Assembly: GCA_945836355.1 (NCBI GenBank)
Contig: CAMALD010000005.1
Location: 1-20,348 of the forward strand
Direction of reading: 5' to 3'
Length of the DNA: 20,348 nucleotides
DNA from: an uncultured Lachnospiraceae bacterium
GTDB lineage: Bacteria; Bacillota; Clostridia; Lachnospirales; Lachnospiraceae
Of the stretch, positions 1 through 8,701 are shown one piece after another (the first letter of the stretch is position 1; each line of letters begins with the position of its first letter). The notes beneath the pieces are model-generated. The model made no database searches and was not told the origin of the DNA. It worked only from the letters and a program-made list of their open reading frames with translations. Both the position numbers and the translations under genes were made by a program.

Positions 1-168
1 AACAACAAATAAACTCTGTAACAGCCTATATTTCTATTGCATAATTAATAACATGACTTTATTTTCCATTTTATTCCATCTATATTGAGTATTCTGTGTT
101 TTGTATGTCTATTTTTTACATTTATGGCAATACTTTAGCTATAGAATAATTAAGAAAGGCTGTATTAA

Positions 169-780
169 ATGCAAAGAGAAAATAAAGTATTTTATTACGA
201 TACCAACAACCGGTATTCCCCACAAGAATTCGGAGACCAGCTTTATCAGCTTCTTCATAAGGAACTTATGTACCGGCCTCTGGTCTTCCTATGTATCGGC
301 TCCGACCGCGCTACCGGCGATTGTCTCGGTCCCCTTCTCGGGCACAAACTGGATTGCAGCCAAAATGGTTTTCAGTATGATGTGTATGGCACATTGCAAA
401 ATCCTGTGCATGCAAAAAATCTCACCGAAACGATGGAGTCCATTCATGCCAAATATAACAATCCGCTCATTGTCGCCATCGACGCCTCTCTCGGGAAGCC
501 CTCCCACGTGGGCTACTATACTCTGGGTAAAGGTTCATTGAAGCCCGGTGCGGGAGTCAACAAGGAGCTTCCGAGTGTGGGTGACTATTATATTACCGGC
601 ATTGTAAACATGTCCGGTCTGCTGGACCAGATGCTGCTGCAAACCACAAGGCTGCATACCGTCATGTCCCTGTCCGACCGTATCTACGAGGGCATTCGAC
701 ATTTCTTCCACCGTTTCAACCGCACCCGCATGATCTCATATAATTCTTTTCAGCTTACCTCAGCTCCGCTTAAAAAATGA
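169..780 (+). CDS. yyaC: YyaC-like sporulation protein (DUF1256, germination-protease-like fold)
   Basis: This 203-residue protein matches the YyaC/DUF1256 family, sporulation-associated proteins whose fold resembles the spore protease GPR and hydrogenase-maturation peptidases. The diagnostic segment is at residues 42-61, beginning CIGSDRATGDCLGP, followed by an AIDASLG motif at 103-109; both carry the acidic residues conserved in the family. No signal peptide or membrane segment is visible, so it should be cytoplasmic (forespore in relatives). The ATG is preceded by AAAGG about 10 bases upstream. An overlapping ORF from 101 is out of frame and is a shadow. It stands alone on the plus strand and converges on the next gene across a terminator. 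The family assignment is strong; the precise biochemical activity of YyaC is not established, so none is claimed. Its presence suggests a spore former. Confidence 0.88.
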   Translation: MQRENKVFYYDTNNRYSPQEFGDQLYQLLHKELMYRPLVFLCIGSDRATGDCLGPLLGHKLDCSQNGFQYDVYGTLQNPVHAKNLTETMESIHAKYNNPLIVAIDASLGKPSHVGYYTLGKGSLKPGAGVNKELPSVGDYYITGIVNMSGLLDQMLLQTTRLHTVMSLSDRIYEGIRHFFHRFNRTRMISYNSFQLTSAPLKK

Positions 781-793
781 TTCTATATGTCAC

Positions 794-842
794 AAAAGCC
801 GCCATTCATCAGACAGATAAAGTCTGACGAATGGCGGCTTTT
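794..842. terminator. Bidirectional intrinsic terminator
   Basis: Two 21-base arms (794-814 and 822-842) form a long GC-rich stem around a 7-base loop, with AAAA at one edge and TTTT at the other. There is a single imperfect position, which is a G-U pair on the minus-strand transcript and an A-C mismatch on the plus-strand one. It lies between the convergent yyaC stop (780) and the stop at 869, so it can end transcription from both sides. Confidence 0.87.
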
Positions 843-868
843 GCCATTTGTGATTTATTTGGTGCAAT

Positions 869-1990
869 CTACACGTTTTCCTGAGCCTCCCGTGCTCTGG
901 CTTTCTGGATGCTCAACGCCTCACGGATGGTTCTCGCATCCCCTGCCTGAATGATTTCCTCCAACTGTTCAAGCAGCACAATATCCATATTCTCCTTCCC
1001 TATATAGGTATTGTATTTTTCGGTGACGGTAACGCTTAAGGATTTCATCTTTTCTTCCGCAGCGCGCTGGGCACTGTATGTCTCCTCATACTGACACTTC
1101 AAGGACGAAAGCTCCTCCTCACATTCAGCCGCCAGCTCGTTTGCTATCACCTTTTTGGTTTCGCTGTCAAATTTCTTTACCGCGCTCTTCTTGTTTTTCT
1201 CGATGGTCTCAATGTCATCCTCCAGCTCGGTTATCTCCTGATTATACTTGTCCAGGCCATATCCGCTCTCATCCTTGTCTTTGCGGATCTGACGGGACAA
1301 CCTGTAAATCTCCCTGCGCTTTTTGTTAATCTTGCGGCGTAACTGCTTTATCTGCGTAAAAGCCTCGGCGTGTCTCTCCTTCGTGTACCAGCCGATAAAC
1401 AGATACAATGCCCCGAACACCAGCACGGTTACAATATAGGTCAGAATCAGCATGCTTGTCTTCGGTCTGAAAAAGCCAAAATAGATGCCACACGGAAGGA
1501 CAAACAATACCACCGCCAGCGTAAGGCATATGATTAAAATGTCACGCAGCATAACCGGCTGATATATCGCATGCAAAAACGGGTTGTTGAGCAGCCGCGG
1601 CAGCTTTTCCGACTTGTAGATTGCCCTGATTTCGTCCGCGTACTGCCTTTTTTCCTCCTGCAGCTCCCCGGTTTCCTCCTTTATACGCTCGGATACCTTT
1701 GAGCTCTTCAGCTTTTCCTTCTTGGCGCGCACCTTCTTCGCACGGTTTTTGGTTTTATCCATCTGTTCGTTGTAGGTAGTCTCCAGCTCCGCCTTTCTGG
1801 CCCTGGTCACGGAAGCTATTTTGTCCGAAAGCTGCTTTTCCATTGCCTGAATCTGTTTTTCAAGCTGTACTTCCTTCTCGGACAACAACTGATTCTCCGC
1901 CTTGGTCTTTTCCAACTCCATCAACATCTTTTTCATGGACTGCAGTTCATCCAAACCAGCAGAAAGAACATTTTCACCATTGTCACTCAT
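869..1990 (-). CDS. Membrane-anchored coiled-coil protein of unknown function
   Basis: I do not recognise a family for this 373-residue protein. Residues about 15-125 are highly charged (Lys/Glu/Gln-rich) with a heptad-like pattern, suggesting a long coiled coil. Two hydrophobic helices follow at about 150-173 and 178-201, separated by a short FFRPKTS turn, so this is a membrane hairpin with both charged arms probably on the same (cytoplasmic) side. Residues 205-340 form a second coiled-coil-like arm ending in a short helical tail. The start is supported by GGAGG six bases before ATG. It follows recR in the same direction with a 79-base gap and ends at the shared terminator, so it may be the last gene of the dnaX-recR transcript. 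A role as scaffold or membrane organiser is only a guess from architecture. Confidence 0.75.
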   Translation of the reverse strand: MSDNGENVLSAGLDELQSMKKMLMELEKTKAENQLLSEKEVQLEKQIQAMEKQLSDKIASVTRARKAELETTYNEQMDKTKNRAKKVRAKKEKLKSSKVSERIKEETGELQEEKRQYADEIRAIYKSEKLPRLLNNPFLHAIYQPVMLRDILIICLTLAVVLFVLPCGIYFGFFRPKTSMLILTYIVTVLVFGALYLFIGWYTKERHAEAFTQIKQLRRKINKKRREIYRLSRQIRKDKDESGYGLDKYNQEITELEDDIETIEKNKKSAVKKFDSETKKVIANELAAECEEELSSLKCQYEETYSAQRAAEEKMKSLSVTVTEKYNTYIGKENMDIVLLEQLEEIIQAGDARTIREALSIQKARAREAQENV

Positions 1991-2069
1991 AGCATACCTC
2001 CGTTCCTTTGTTTTCCTGCGTAACCCTGATATTATCCAAAGCTTTACACCGCGCCTGCTCTGTCATCGG

Positions 2070-2666
2070 TTACAATTCAATTCTTCCGTCCAGCGCTCTA
2101 AGTAGTGTGACTTCATCAATGTATTCCAGATCACCGCCGACCGGAACTCCGTTGGCAATGCGGGTCACCCGGATTCCGGTTGGCTTCACCAGCTTGCTAA
2201 TCAGCATCGCCGTCGCCTCTCCCTCAAGACTGGAGTTCGTCGCAATAATCACCTCGTCGACATCACCCTCCAGCCGCACCAACAGCTCCTTCAGCTTAAT
2301 ATCCGCCGGGCCGATGCCCAGCATCGGAGCAATTGCACCGTGCAGCACATGGTAAACACCCTCATACTTGCCTATCTTCTCATACGCTGCCAGGTCTCTG
2401 GTATTTTCCACCACCATAATCATCTTATGATTGCGCTTCGCACTCGCACAGATCGGACAAATCTCACCGTCTGTCAGCGTACAGCAGCACTTACAATAAT
2501 GAATATTCTTTTTCGCTGATATCATTGACGAAGAAAGACGTTCCACCTGCTCCTCCGGCATACTGATAATATGAAAGGCCAGTCTCTGGGCTGTCTTTGC
2601 GCCAATCCCGGGCAATCTTGACAGTTCTTCTATTAAATTACTTATCTGACTGCTGTAATAATCCAC
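2070..2666 (-). CDS. recR: Recombination mediator protein RecR
   Basis: RecR acts with RecO and RecF in loading RecA at gaps and in recombinational repair. The protein shows the N-terminal helix-hairpin-helix segment LPGIGAKTAQRLAFHI, a four-cysteine zinc finger (C-x2-C ... C-x2-C, visible as CKCC and CPIC), and a Toprim domain beginning with MVVENTRDLAAYE and including the acidic DEVI and late GDLEYIDE segments. The reading frame extends to a GTG at 2678, but I place the start at the GTG at 2666, which gives a protein beginning MDYYSSQISNLIEEL, like clostridial RecR proteins, and a 198-residue length typical of the family, with GGGG about seven bases upstream. It lies just downstream of ybaB and dnaX, the standard bacterial cluster. 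Identification is firm; only the start is uncertain by four codons. Confidence 0.95.
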   Translation of the reverse strand: MDYYSSQISNLIEELSRLPGIGAKTAQRLAFHIISMPEEQVERLSSSMISAKKNIHYCKCCCTLTDGEICPICASAKRNHKMIMVVENTRDLAAYEKIGKYEGVYHVLHGAIAPMLGIGPADIKLKELLVRLEGDVDEVIIATNSSLEGEATAMLISKLVKPTGIRVTRIANGVPVGGDLEYIDEVTLLRALDGRIEL

Positions 2667-2686
2667 TTTTTTCCCCACTTCTTCCG

Positions 2687-2718
2687 TTAGGGAAACACAA
2701 ATAGCCGTGTTTCCTTAA
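2687..2718. repeat. REP-like palindrome between ybaB and recR
   Basis: GGAAACAC (2691-2698) and GTGTTTCC (2707-2714) form a perfect 8-bp stem with an 8-base loop, extendable to about 10 bp. It fills most of the ybaB-recR gap and overlaps the ybaB stop. No T-run follows on the minus strand, so a terminator is unlikely. A closely similar element lies at 9518-9549, suggesting a dispersed short palindromic repeat. Confidence 0.5.
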
Positions 2719-3065
2719 AACAATCCGCCGAAATTGCCGAGACCGCCCGCGATGGAGTTCATCACCTGCGCCGATTCCTCCTCCATCTTGCGCAGAGCCT
2801 CGTTTGTTGCCGCAACAATCAGGTCCTGAAGCATCTCGATATCATCCGGATCGACAACCTCCGGAGCAAGCTTAACCTCAACCACTTCCTTTTTGCCCGA
2901 TACCTTGACCGTGACAGCGGAGCCGCCTGCGCTTGCCTCCCAGATTTTCTCTTCGATTTCCTTTGTCTTCTCCTCCATCTGCTTCTGCATTCTCTGTGCC
3001 TGCTTCATCAAATTATTCATATTGCCCGGCATTGCGCCTCCCGGAAATCCACCACGTTTTGCCAT
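2715..3065 (-). CDS. ybaB: YbaB/EbfC family nucleoid-associated protein
   Basis: This small basic/acidic protein (116 residues from the chosen start) belongs to the YbaB/EbfC family, dimeric DNA-binding proteins encoded between dnaX and recR in most bacteria. It has the typical Gly/Met/Asn-rich N-terminus ([19 protein letters not shown]), a central helical stretch, the core containing [20 protein letters not shown], and a C-terminal helix ending in a Gly/Phe-rich tail. Two ATG codons compete: 3071 lies only two bases after the AGGAGG, whereas 3065 lies eight bases after it, so 3065 is preferred. The gene starts 15 bases after the dnaX stop and its ribosome binding site is in that gap, so it is almost certainly cotranscribed with dnaX. 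Confidence 0.93.
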   Translation of the reverse strand: MAKRGGFPGGAMPGNMNNLMKQAQRMQKQMEEKTKEIEEKIWEASAGGSAVTVKVSGKKEVVEVKLAPEVVDPDDIEMLQDLIVAATNEALRKMEEESAQVMNSIAGGLGNFGGLF

Positions 3066-3080
3066 TTTCATATCCTCCTT

Positions 3081-4649
3081 TTATTCATCCACATATTCAA
3101 TTGGAATTTTTTTAATAATCTGTAGTAAATCCGGATATTGCTTCTTTCCGGAATCATTACCCTCTTCCAGTGCGGTTCGCACCTCAACCGCTTTACCGAT
3201 TTCTCTTTCAATCGCTTTTTTTATCTGTTCGACACGGTCGCCGGAATCCACCAGCTTTTTGTCCGTCTCGTTTCTGAAAACAATGACAAGCTGATTGTCA
3301 ACAGCCGGTGACGGTGTCGCCGCAATCAGTACGACACGCAGCATCTGTGGGAGCCCTTGCAGTATCGACTGCCATTTTGCCGCAATCTGCCTCATATCCT
3401 CCGACATCGCTTTTGCAAGCACCTCCGGTGGTATCTCCTCCGGCTCCTGTTCCTTAATCAGCGATTCCGCTGCTGGTTTGACCGCCGAAAAATCTGCATT
3501 TGCAAATTTATCCTCCAGCACTCGCAGGCGTTCTGTCAGCGAGCCGTAGTCCGTCTCCATTTCAGGGCGGCACATCTTGACCAGTGCCACCTCCAGCAAA
3601 ACTCTTTTCTGTGCCGCATATTTCATCTGGTTGGACAAATCCGAAAAGATACGGATATATCTCATCAGCGTTTCCGCATTCGCGGCTACCGCTTCGTGTT
3701 TCAGCATGGCAAGCTGATCGGCAGAAACCTCCAGCAGCTCCTCCATGTCATCCGAAGCCTTCAGCAGCAAAAGATTCCGAAGATACCACGTAAAATCCAC
3801 CGCAAACTGCGTCAGCTCCCTGCCCGCAATGATAATCTCATCCAAAAGCCGGATGCATCCGCTGACGTCCCCGCAGCATATATGCCGGAACAGCCTTGCA
3901 AACACTTCAATGTCAACATTACCAAGCACCTCCAGCACATCTTCATATCCCAGCTCCCTGCCCGGATAAAACGCTATACATTGGTCCAGCAGACTTAATG
4001 CATCACGCAATGCTCCGTCTGCCATGCGCGCAATGTAGCGAAGCGCCTTTTCCTGCGCGGCAAGACCTTCTCTCTCCATCAGCTCGCCAAGTCGCCCGGT
4101 GATACAGTCAACCGTGATACGCTTAAAGTCATACCGCTGGCATCTGGACAGTATCGTAATCGGTATCTTATGAACCTCGGTTGTCGCAAGAATGAACATT
4201 ACATATACGGGCGGCTCCTCCAGAGTTTTGAGCAGGGCATTAAATGCCCCCGCCGACAGCATGTGCACCTCATCAATAATATAGACCTTAAATTTCCCCT
4301 CCGTCGGTGAATACCGCACTTCATCCACAATTTCACGAATATTGTCCACACCGTTATTCGATGCCGCATCGATTTCAATAACATTCATCGAGCTGCCCGA
4401 ATTAATGGCACGACAGCTCGGGCAGTCATTGCACGGGCTGCCGTCAACCGGGTGCTCACAGTTTACCGCCTTTGCAAGAATTTTTGCAACCGTTGTCTTT
4501 CCTGTTCCTCGTGTTCCGCAAAACAGGTACGCATGCCCGGTCCGCTCATTTTTTATCTGATTGCGCAGCGTTGTCACAATGGCATCCTGACCCTTGACGT
4601 CCTCAAAACTATCCGGACGGAATTTTCGATATAATGCTGTATAAGACAT
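3081..4649 (-). CDS. dnaX: DNA polymerase III subunits gamma and tau (clamp-loader ATPase)
   Basis: DnaX is the AAA+ motor subunit of the clamp loader, which opens the beta clamp and loads it at primer-template junctions. The 522-residue protein shows Walker A GTRGTGKT at 45-52, four zinc-binding cysteines (C64, C73, C76, C79), Walker B IIDEVH at 124-129, sensor 1 LATTE at 154-158 and the SRC arginine-finger motif at 168-170. The C-terminal 150 residues are the less conserved tau/domain III-V region (ending in a Lys-rich segment). The N-terminus MSYTALYRKFRP is typical, with AAAGGAG nine bases upstream of the ATG. I saw no clear slippery A-run frameshift site for gamma, so only the full-length form is called. 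It is followed by ybaB and recR. Confidence 0.97.
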   Translation of the reverse strand: MSYTALYRKFRPDSFEDVKGQDAIVTTLRNQIKNERTGHAYLFCGTRGTGKTTVAKILAKAVNCEHPVDGSPCNDCPSCRAINSGSSMNVIEIDAASNNGVDNIREIVDEVRYSPTEGKFKVYIIDEVHMLSAGAFNALLKTLEEPPVYVMFILATTEVHKIPITILSRCQRYDFKRITVDCITGRLGELMEREGLAAQEKALRYIARMADGALRDALSLLDQCIAFYPGRELGYEDVLEVLGNVDIEVFARLFRHICCGDVSGCIRLLDEIIIAGRELTQFAVDFTWYLRNLLLLKASDDMEELLEVSADQLAMLKHEAVAANAETLMRYIRIFSDLSNQMKYAAQKRVLLEVALVKMCRPEMETDYGSLTERLRVLEDKFANADFSAVKPAAESLIKEQEPEEIPPEVLAKAMSEDMRQIAAKWQSILQGLPQMLRVVLIAATPSPAVDNQLVIVFRNETDKKLVDSGDRVEQIKKAIEREIGKAVEVRTALEEGNDSGKKQYPDLLQIIKKIPIEYVDE

Positions 4650-4696
4650 TCCGCTACACTCCTTTATCCATTATCCCATACTTTCGAAGAATCATA

Positions 4697-4966
4697 TCAG
4701 TCCTCTTCAATCACATGGATTTCCAAAAAGTCAAATTCTATTTTATCAATAAAATTATCCTGTGTAAACCTGGTTCTGTCATGCTTTTTAAAATCCGCAA
4801 TGGTGGCATCCAGCCAGATTGGCTTTGACAAATCAAATTTTACGCATATTTCCTCAAGAGCAGCAAAGATTTTATGCGTCCGGGTCATTTCAGAATCATC
4901 ATTGCAGACAACCATATCGCGAAGCATATGATTATCCTTCCAGATTTTTGCCCACAAACGAAACAC
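4697..4966 (-). CDS. Small conserved-looking protein of unknown function
   Basis: This 89-residue protein starts at a GTG preceded by AGGAG at eight bases. It is soluble, with no signal or membrane segment, rich in aromatic and charged residues, and contains MVVCNDDSEMTRTHKIF, then LSKPIWLDATI, and an acidic C-terminus ending HVIEED. I recall similar uncharacterised small proteins in Lachnospiraceae near dnaX, but have no function for them. It lies between the flavodoxin/SCP2 gene and dnaX on the same strand (47 bases before the dnaX start), so it may be cotranscribed with dnaX. The strong ribosome binding site and non-random composition support a real gene. Confidence 0.72.
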   Translation of the reverse strand: MFRLWAKIWKDNHMLRDMVVCNDDSEMTRTHKIFAALEEICVKFDLSKPIWLDATIADFKKHDRTRFTQDNFIDKIEFDFLEIHVIEED

Positions 4967-5016
4967 CGTGATTCTCCTTTCTATGATCAGGTAACGCTGC
5001 CGTAATCCGTGTTTTC

Positions 5017-6030
5017 TCAGGAGAGAATGTCAAACACGAAAAGCTTATCAAAATTTCTTAACGTGTTGAAATTGCCCTTGCAGGTCAGCTCGCCCGACAT
5101 AAACGCCCCCTGAAAGGTCGTCCGCCCGTTGACAATCTTATTCATCACCTCTCTGGTCGTCTTCATCGCAACATTGACTTCCTCTTCCCGCTTTTCACCA
5201 TAATAGCAACGCAATGTCTCACCTGCGATTTCAATGACAAGAGTCTTTCCCACATCGGTGAACAAAAGGGTATATACCGCCTTGAAATCCTTTCCCTGCG
5301 GTCGGAAATTGTCACGCAGATTTTTCTCAAATTCATAGCGTTCCTCATTTCCGCCTTTGCTTCCCAGCATTCCGTTAAATAGCTCCGCAAGCTCCTCGAT
5401 ATCCTTTTTCTGTTTGCGTACTCTGGCATCATCCGACACATACCGCGAAAGCTGCTCACTCTCCTGAGGTGTCAGGTCAATCGGCTGACTCACGGAAATA
5501 CTCTGCTTTACCACATAATTACTGCTCGGAAGAATCCTTCCGCTCTGGTTAATAATGCGGTATAGCGCCTCTGTCTGACGCTCCATGATCTGCCGGTACG
5601 GAACACTCGACTCAAATTCCGCCTGATTATCCACAAAGGCACGAATTCCGTCCACCGCCATACCGCCCATAATCTCCCACGCCTTGATCAGCATGGCTTC
5701 GGCATCTCTTTCACCGTAGGTGTTCGCAATCACAACCGGCATCATATAAACACTGCGCAGCTTATCTTTATCCGCATAGAGCCAGCAGGCATCCAAAAAC
5801 TGATGCATGTATCCGCCGATGCCTAGCCATTCGACATTGACCGCAAGAATGACACCGTCGGCTTCCTTCAATGTGTTGGAAAGCACCGTTATATTGTTTT
5901 TCTGTTCATAAAGATTATATCTTGTCACCTGTACCCTGAGTTCCTCCAGCACGGAAGTGATGCGGTTCAGGACGTACAGGGTCGGATCCTCAATCAGACC
6001 TCTGCCGCCGTAATAGATATTTATCTTCAT
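5017..6030 (-). CDS. Flavodoxin-like / SCP2 sterol-binding fusion protein
   Basis: This 337-residue protein seems to have two parts. Residues 1-160 resemble the flavodoxin/NADPH-dependent FMN reductase fold: a first beta strand MKINIYYGG, then EADGVILAVNVEWLGIGGYMHQFLD (split across 56-80), and PVVIANTYGERDAEA near 98-112 where the flavin loop would be expected. After a charged linker (190-240), residues about 245-335 look like an SCP2 sterol-carrier-like domain (LLFTDVGKTLVIEIAG, then MNKIVNGRTTFQGAFMSGEL), which binds hydrophobic ligands. No membrane segment is visible. The gene overlaps the rhomboid stop by four bases (ATGA), so the two are translationally coupled. Substrate and redox partner are unknown; a flavin-dependent reaction on a lipophilic compound is inference only. 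Confidence 0.75.
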   Translation of the reverse strand: MKINIYYGGRGLIEDPTLYVLNRITSVLEELRVQVTRYNLYEQKNNITVLSNTLKEADGVILAVNVEWLGIGGYMHQFLDACWLYADKDKLRSVYMMPVVIANTYGERDAEAMLIKAWEIMGGMAVDGIRAFVDNQAEFESSVPYRQIMERQTEALYRIINQSGRILPSSNYVVKQSISVSQPIDLTPQESEQLSRYVSDDARVRKQKKDIEELAELFNGMLGSKGGNEERYEFEKNLRDNFRPQGKDFKAVYTLLFTDVGKTLVIEIAGETLRCYYGEKREEEVNVAMKTTREVMNKIVNGRTTFQGAFMSGELTCKGNFNTLRNFDKLFVFDILS

Positions 6031-7115
6031 TCAGACCTCTTTTCTGCTTTACGCAGGATTTGGTTTTTCCGGTACAGAAGTACACCTAAGACCAAGCCTG
6101 CGATCATGCCACCGATATGCGCTGCATTGTCCACTCCCTGACTGGTAAACCCGCCATATATACTCAGCGCGATAAACCAAAAAATCTTGCGTGTTGTCAG
6201 GTTTTCTACTCTGCCTCTGTTGATAATAATGACCCATGCGACGGCACCGACGACACCAAAAATTGCTCCTGATGCACCCACGCACACCGCAAAACGGTCA
6301 ATATACATATTATAACTCATTGAAGCAATCCCTGCAAGGATTCCCGCTCCGAAATATAAAATCAAATATTTTACATGTCCGATCTGTTTTTCCAGAGTAT
6401 CACCCAGAAACCACAAAATCAGCATATTATTCAGTAAATGCTCCGGGCCGCCGTGCAGAAACATATACGTGACAAGCCGGTACACCTGCCCCTGCTCCGC
6501 CACATTCTGCGCGCACAGTGCCCCGTGATTCAGCAAAAAGAAGGTATCCTCCGAGCTTCCGAAAAGCTCACATAGAATGAATACCGCAATATTTACAAGA
6601 ATAATACCCAGATTACATGGAGATACACGAAAGCGTCTGCGCATCTCCCGGACAACCTCGGAGGTCTGTTCTTCTTCCCCCGCTAAATTCGCAGCACCGT
6701 ACACCCCCGCTGCATTCCCGGTATAATACAGCCAGTTCTCCAGCTTTTTTCGCAGTCCGTAGAAATCACCCTCCTGATCCTCGTAGAGCATCAATCTGCT
6801 GTTAACGGTATCAATAATCCAATAGCGCTGTCCCGGTTCAAATATACCGCTGACGCTCTGCGGATTTTCTGTCACCATAAGATTTTGTATCAATACCCGC
6901 TCACATCCGTTTGCCAGCAGATGGCCTTGTACCTGCCTGCTGATGTTCTCCTGCAAAGCACTTGTCAGCCCGGATATGGTCTCTCTGAAATACACGAGGA
7001 CCGCATAACAGATTTCCCTATCCCTCTTCACATATACCATCACTCCGGGCACATTGACCGCTATCCTTTGAAAAGCTTGCCCTATAAAAAAATCGTCGAG
7101 CTGTTGTCCCATCAC
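6027..7115 (-). CDS. Rhomboid-family intramembrane serine protease with N-terminal extension
   Basis: Rhomboids cleave transmembrane segments inside the bilayer. The C-terminal 200 residues carry the rhomboid core: a first membrane helix at about 168-185, the HGGPEHLLNN motif at 221-230 in the second, the catalytic serine in GASGAIFG (S282) and the catalytic histidine in AHIGG (H333), with further hydrophobic helices up to about 348. The first 160 residues are soluble, with no signal peptide, and resemble no domain I can name. The start is GTG at 7115 or ATG at 7112; a GGGGG stretch lies 6 or 9 bases upstream respectively. It follows glpK by 14 bases and overlaps the flavodoxin/SCP2 gene by four bases. 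Protease assignment is strong, substrates unknown. Confidence 0.9.
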   Translation of the reverse strand: MMGQQLDDFFIGQAFQRIAVNVPGVMVYVKRDREICYAVLVYFRETISGLTSALQENISRQVQGHLLANGCERVLIQNLMVTENPQSVSGIFEPGQRYWIIDTVNSRLMLYEDQEGDFYGLRKKLENWLYYTGNAAGVYGAANLAGEEEQTSEVVREMRRRFRVSPCNLGIILVNIAVFILCELFGSSEDTFFLLNHGALCAQNVAEQGQVYRLVTYMFLHGGPEHLLNNMLILWFLGDTLEKQIGHVKYLILYFGAGILAGIASMSYNMYIDRFAVCVGASGAIFGVVGAVAWVIIINRGRVENLTTRKIFWFIALSIYGGFTSQGVDNAAHIGGMIAGLVLGVLLYRKNQILRKAEKRSE

Positions 7116-7129
7116 CGCATGCCCCCATG

Positions 7130-8644
7130 TCAGGCATCATCCTGCGCCCATGCCAATGCACAGCGCACGGCGCGATGCCATTCTTTGATTCGCTTTGTGC
7201 GCTCCTGCTGTACAAAGCCCGGTCGAAAGCTCTTTGCGAGAGCCCAGTTTTCTTTGATTTCATCCATACTGCTCCAGTATCCGGCAGCAAGTCCTGCGAG
7301 ATATGCCGCACCAAGCGCAGTCGTTTCAATGCACTTTGGTCTGTGCACCGTAATGTCAAGAATATCCGCCTGAAACTGCATCAGAAAATCATTGGCACTC
7401 GCTCCTCCATCTACCTTCAGACTGCTGAGCAGAATCCCCGAATCCTGCTTCATCGCCTCCAGCACATCGTAGGTCTGGTACGCAATCGATTCCAGGGTGG
7501 CACGCACCAGATGATTGCGGTTAAAACCCCTGGTGATGCCGACCAGCATTCCTCTGGCATACGGATTCCAGTACGGTGCACCCATGCCGGTAAACGCAGG
7601 TACCAGATATGCGCCCCTGGTATCTTCCACACTCAGCGCCGCCTCCTGGGACTGTGCTGCATTCTTTAATATGCCCTGCTCGTCCCTGAGCCACTGAATC
7701 GCTGCTCCGGCAACAAAAATACTTCCCTCCAGCGCATAATCCGGCGTCTCAGACACTCCTGCTGCTATCGTAGTCAACAGACGGTGTTCGGAAACAATTC
7801 GCTTCTTTCCGGTATTCATCAGCAAAAAACATCCCGTTCCGTAGGTGTTTTTTACCTCGCCCGGCTCAAAACAGCACTGCCCGAACAATGCTGCCTGTTG
7901 GTCGCCCGCCGCACCCGCAATCGGTATCTCGCCTCCGAACAGGGACGGTGCCGTATAGCCGTATATACTGCTTGAGCTGCGCACTTCCGGCAGCATGCAT
8001 TCCGGAATATCAAAATACTCAAGGATCTCCGGTGACCAGCACAATTTTTCTATATCAAACAGCATGGTTCGCGACGCATTGGTGTAATCGGTAACGTGAA
8101 CCCTGCCCCGTGTGAGATTCCAGATCAGCCACGTATCCACGGTTCCGAACAGCAGGTCGCCGCGCTCGGCAGCCTCCCTTGCTCCGGGCACTTCATCCAA
8201 TATCCATTTCAGCTTTGTTGCCGAAAAATAGGCATCCGGTATCAGCCCGGTCTGCTCGCGGATTAAGTCCTCCATTCCATCCTCACGCAGGGTATCAATC
8301 AGAGGCGCCGTTCTCCTGCACTGCCACACAATTGCATTATATACCGGCTGTCCGGTATGGCGGTTCCACACAATCGTGGTTTCCCGCTGATTAGTAATAC
8401 CTATCGCCGATATCTCGTCCGCAGAAGCTCCGATCTGTGCCATCGCTTCCACCGCCACACTAATCTGGGAGGACCAGATTTCCATCGGATTATGCTCCAC
8501 ATAACCCGCGCTCGGATAAATCTGCTGAAACTCCTTCTGCGCTATGCTCACAATTTCCCCGCTCTTATTAAACAAAATACACCGCGAGCTCGTTGTTCCC
8601 TGATCCAATGCCATCACATACTTTTTCGCTGTCCTACTCTCCAT
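7130..8644 (-). CDS. glpK: Glycerol kinase
   Basis: GlpK phosphorylates glycerol to glycerol-3-phosphate using ATP in the cytoplasm. The 504-residue protein has the FGGY-kinase start DQGTTSSR at 14-21, the NQRETT segment, the ATP-site motif [12 protein letters not shown] followed by KNTYGTGCF, and the C-terminal signature region [15 protein letters not shown], with the late [12 protein letters not shown] motif. Length matches typical GlpK. The frame opens at a GTG at 8665, but the ATG at 8644 has GGAG six bases upstream and gives the normal family length, so it is preferred. No glpF (facilitator) or glpD (dehydrogenase) is present in the window, so it is an isolated kinase gene, transcribed with the phosphatase upstream and the rhomboid gene downstream. 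Confidence 0.96.
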   Translation of the reverse strand: MESRTAKKYVMALDQGTTSSRCILFNKSGEIVSIAQKEFQQIYPSAGYVEHNPMEIWSSQISVAVEAMAQIGASADEISAIGITNQRETTIVWNRHTGQPVYNAIVWQCRRTAPLIDTLREDGMEDLIREQTGLIPDAYFSATKLKWILDEVPGAREAAERGDLLFGTVDTWLIWNLTRGRVHVTDYTNASRTMLFDIEKLCWSPEILEYFDIPECMLPEVRSSSSIYGYTAPSLFGGEIPIAGAAGDQQAALFGQCCFEPGEVKNTYGTGCFLLMNTGKKRIVSEHRLLTTIAAGVSETPDYALEGSIFVAGAAIQWLRDEQGILKNAAQSQEAALSVEDTRGAYLVPAFTGMGAPYWNPYARGMLVGITRGFNRNHLVRATLESIAYQTYDVLEAMKQDSGILLSSLKVDGGASANDFLMQFQADILDITVHRPKCIETTALGAAYLAGLAAGYWSSMDEIKENWALAKSFRPGFVQQERTKRIKEWHRAVRCALAWAQDDA

Positions 8645-8701
8645 AATATTCTCCATTCTCCCCACGGTTTATCCTGTTTTCGCTTATTCCTACAGAAGAT
8701 A

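Noticed and set aside
103..134. Sigma-F promoter for yyaC (GTATG ... GGCAATACT)
   Set aside because: The -10 pattern fits but the 18-base spacer is too long and the -35 is imperfect, so it was not listed as a feature.
1..168. Search for a gene or RNA in the first 168 bases
   Set aside because: The stretch is AT-rich without a convincing reading frame or RNA fold; it appears to be the upstream region of yyaC.
4650..4696. Small signal recognition particle RNA gene upstream of dnaX, as in many Firmicutes
   Set aside because: The gap is only 47 bases, too short for the RNA, and no GGAA/GCAA-type hairpin of that RNA is present.
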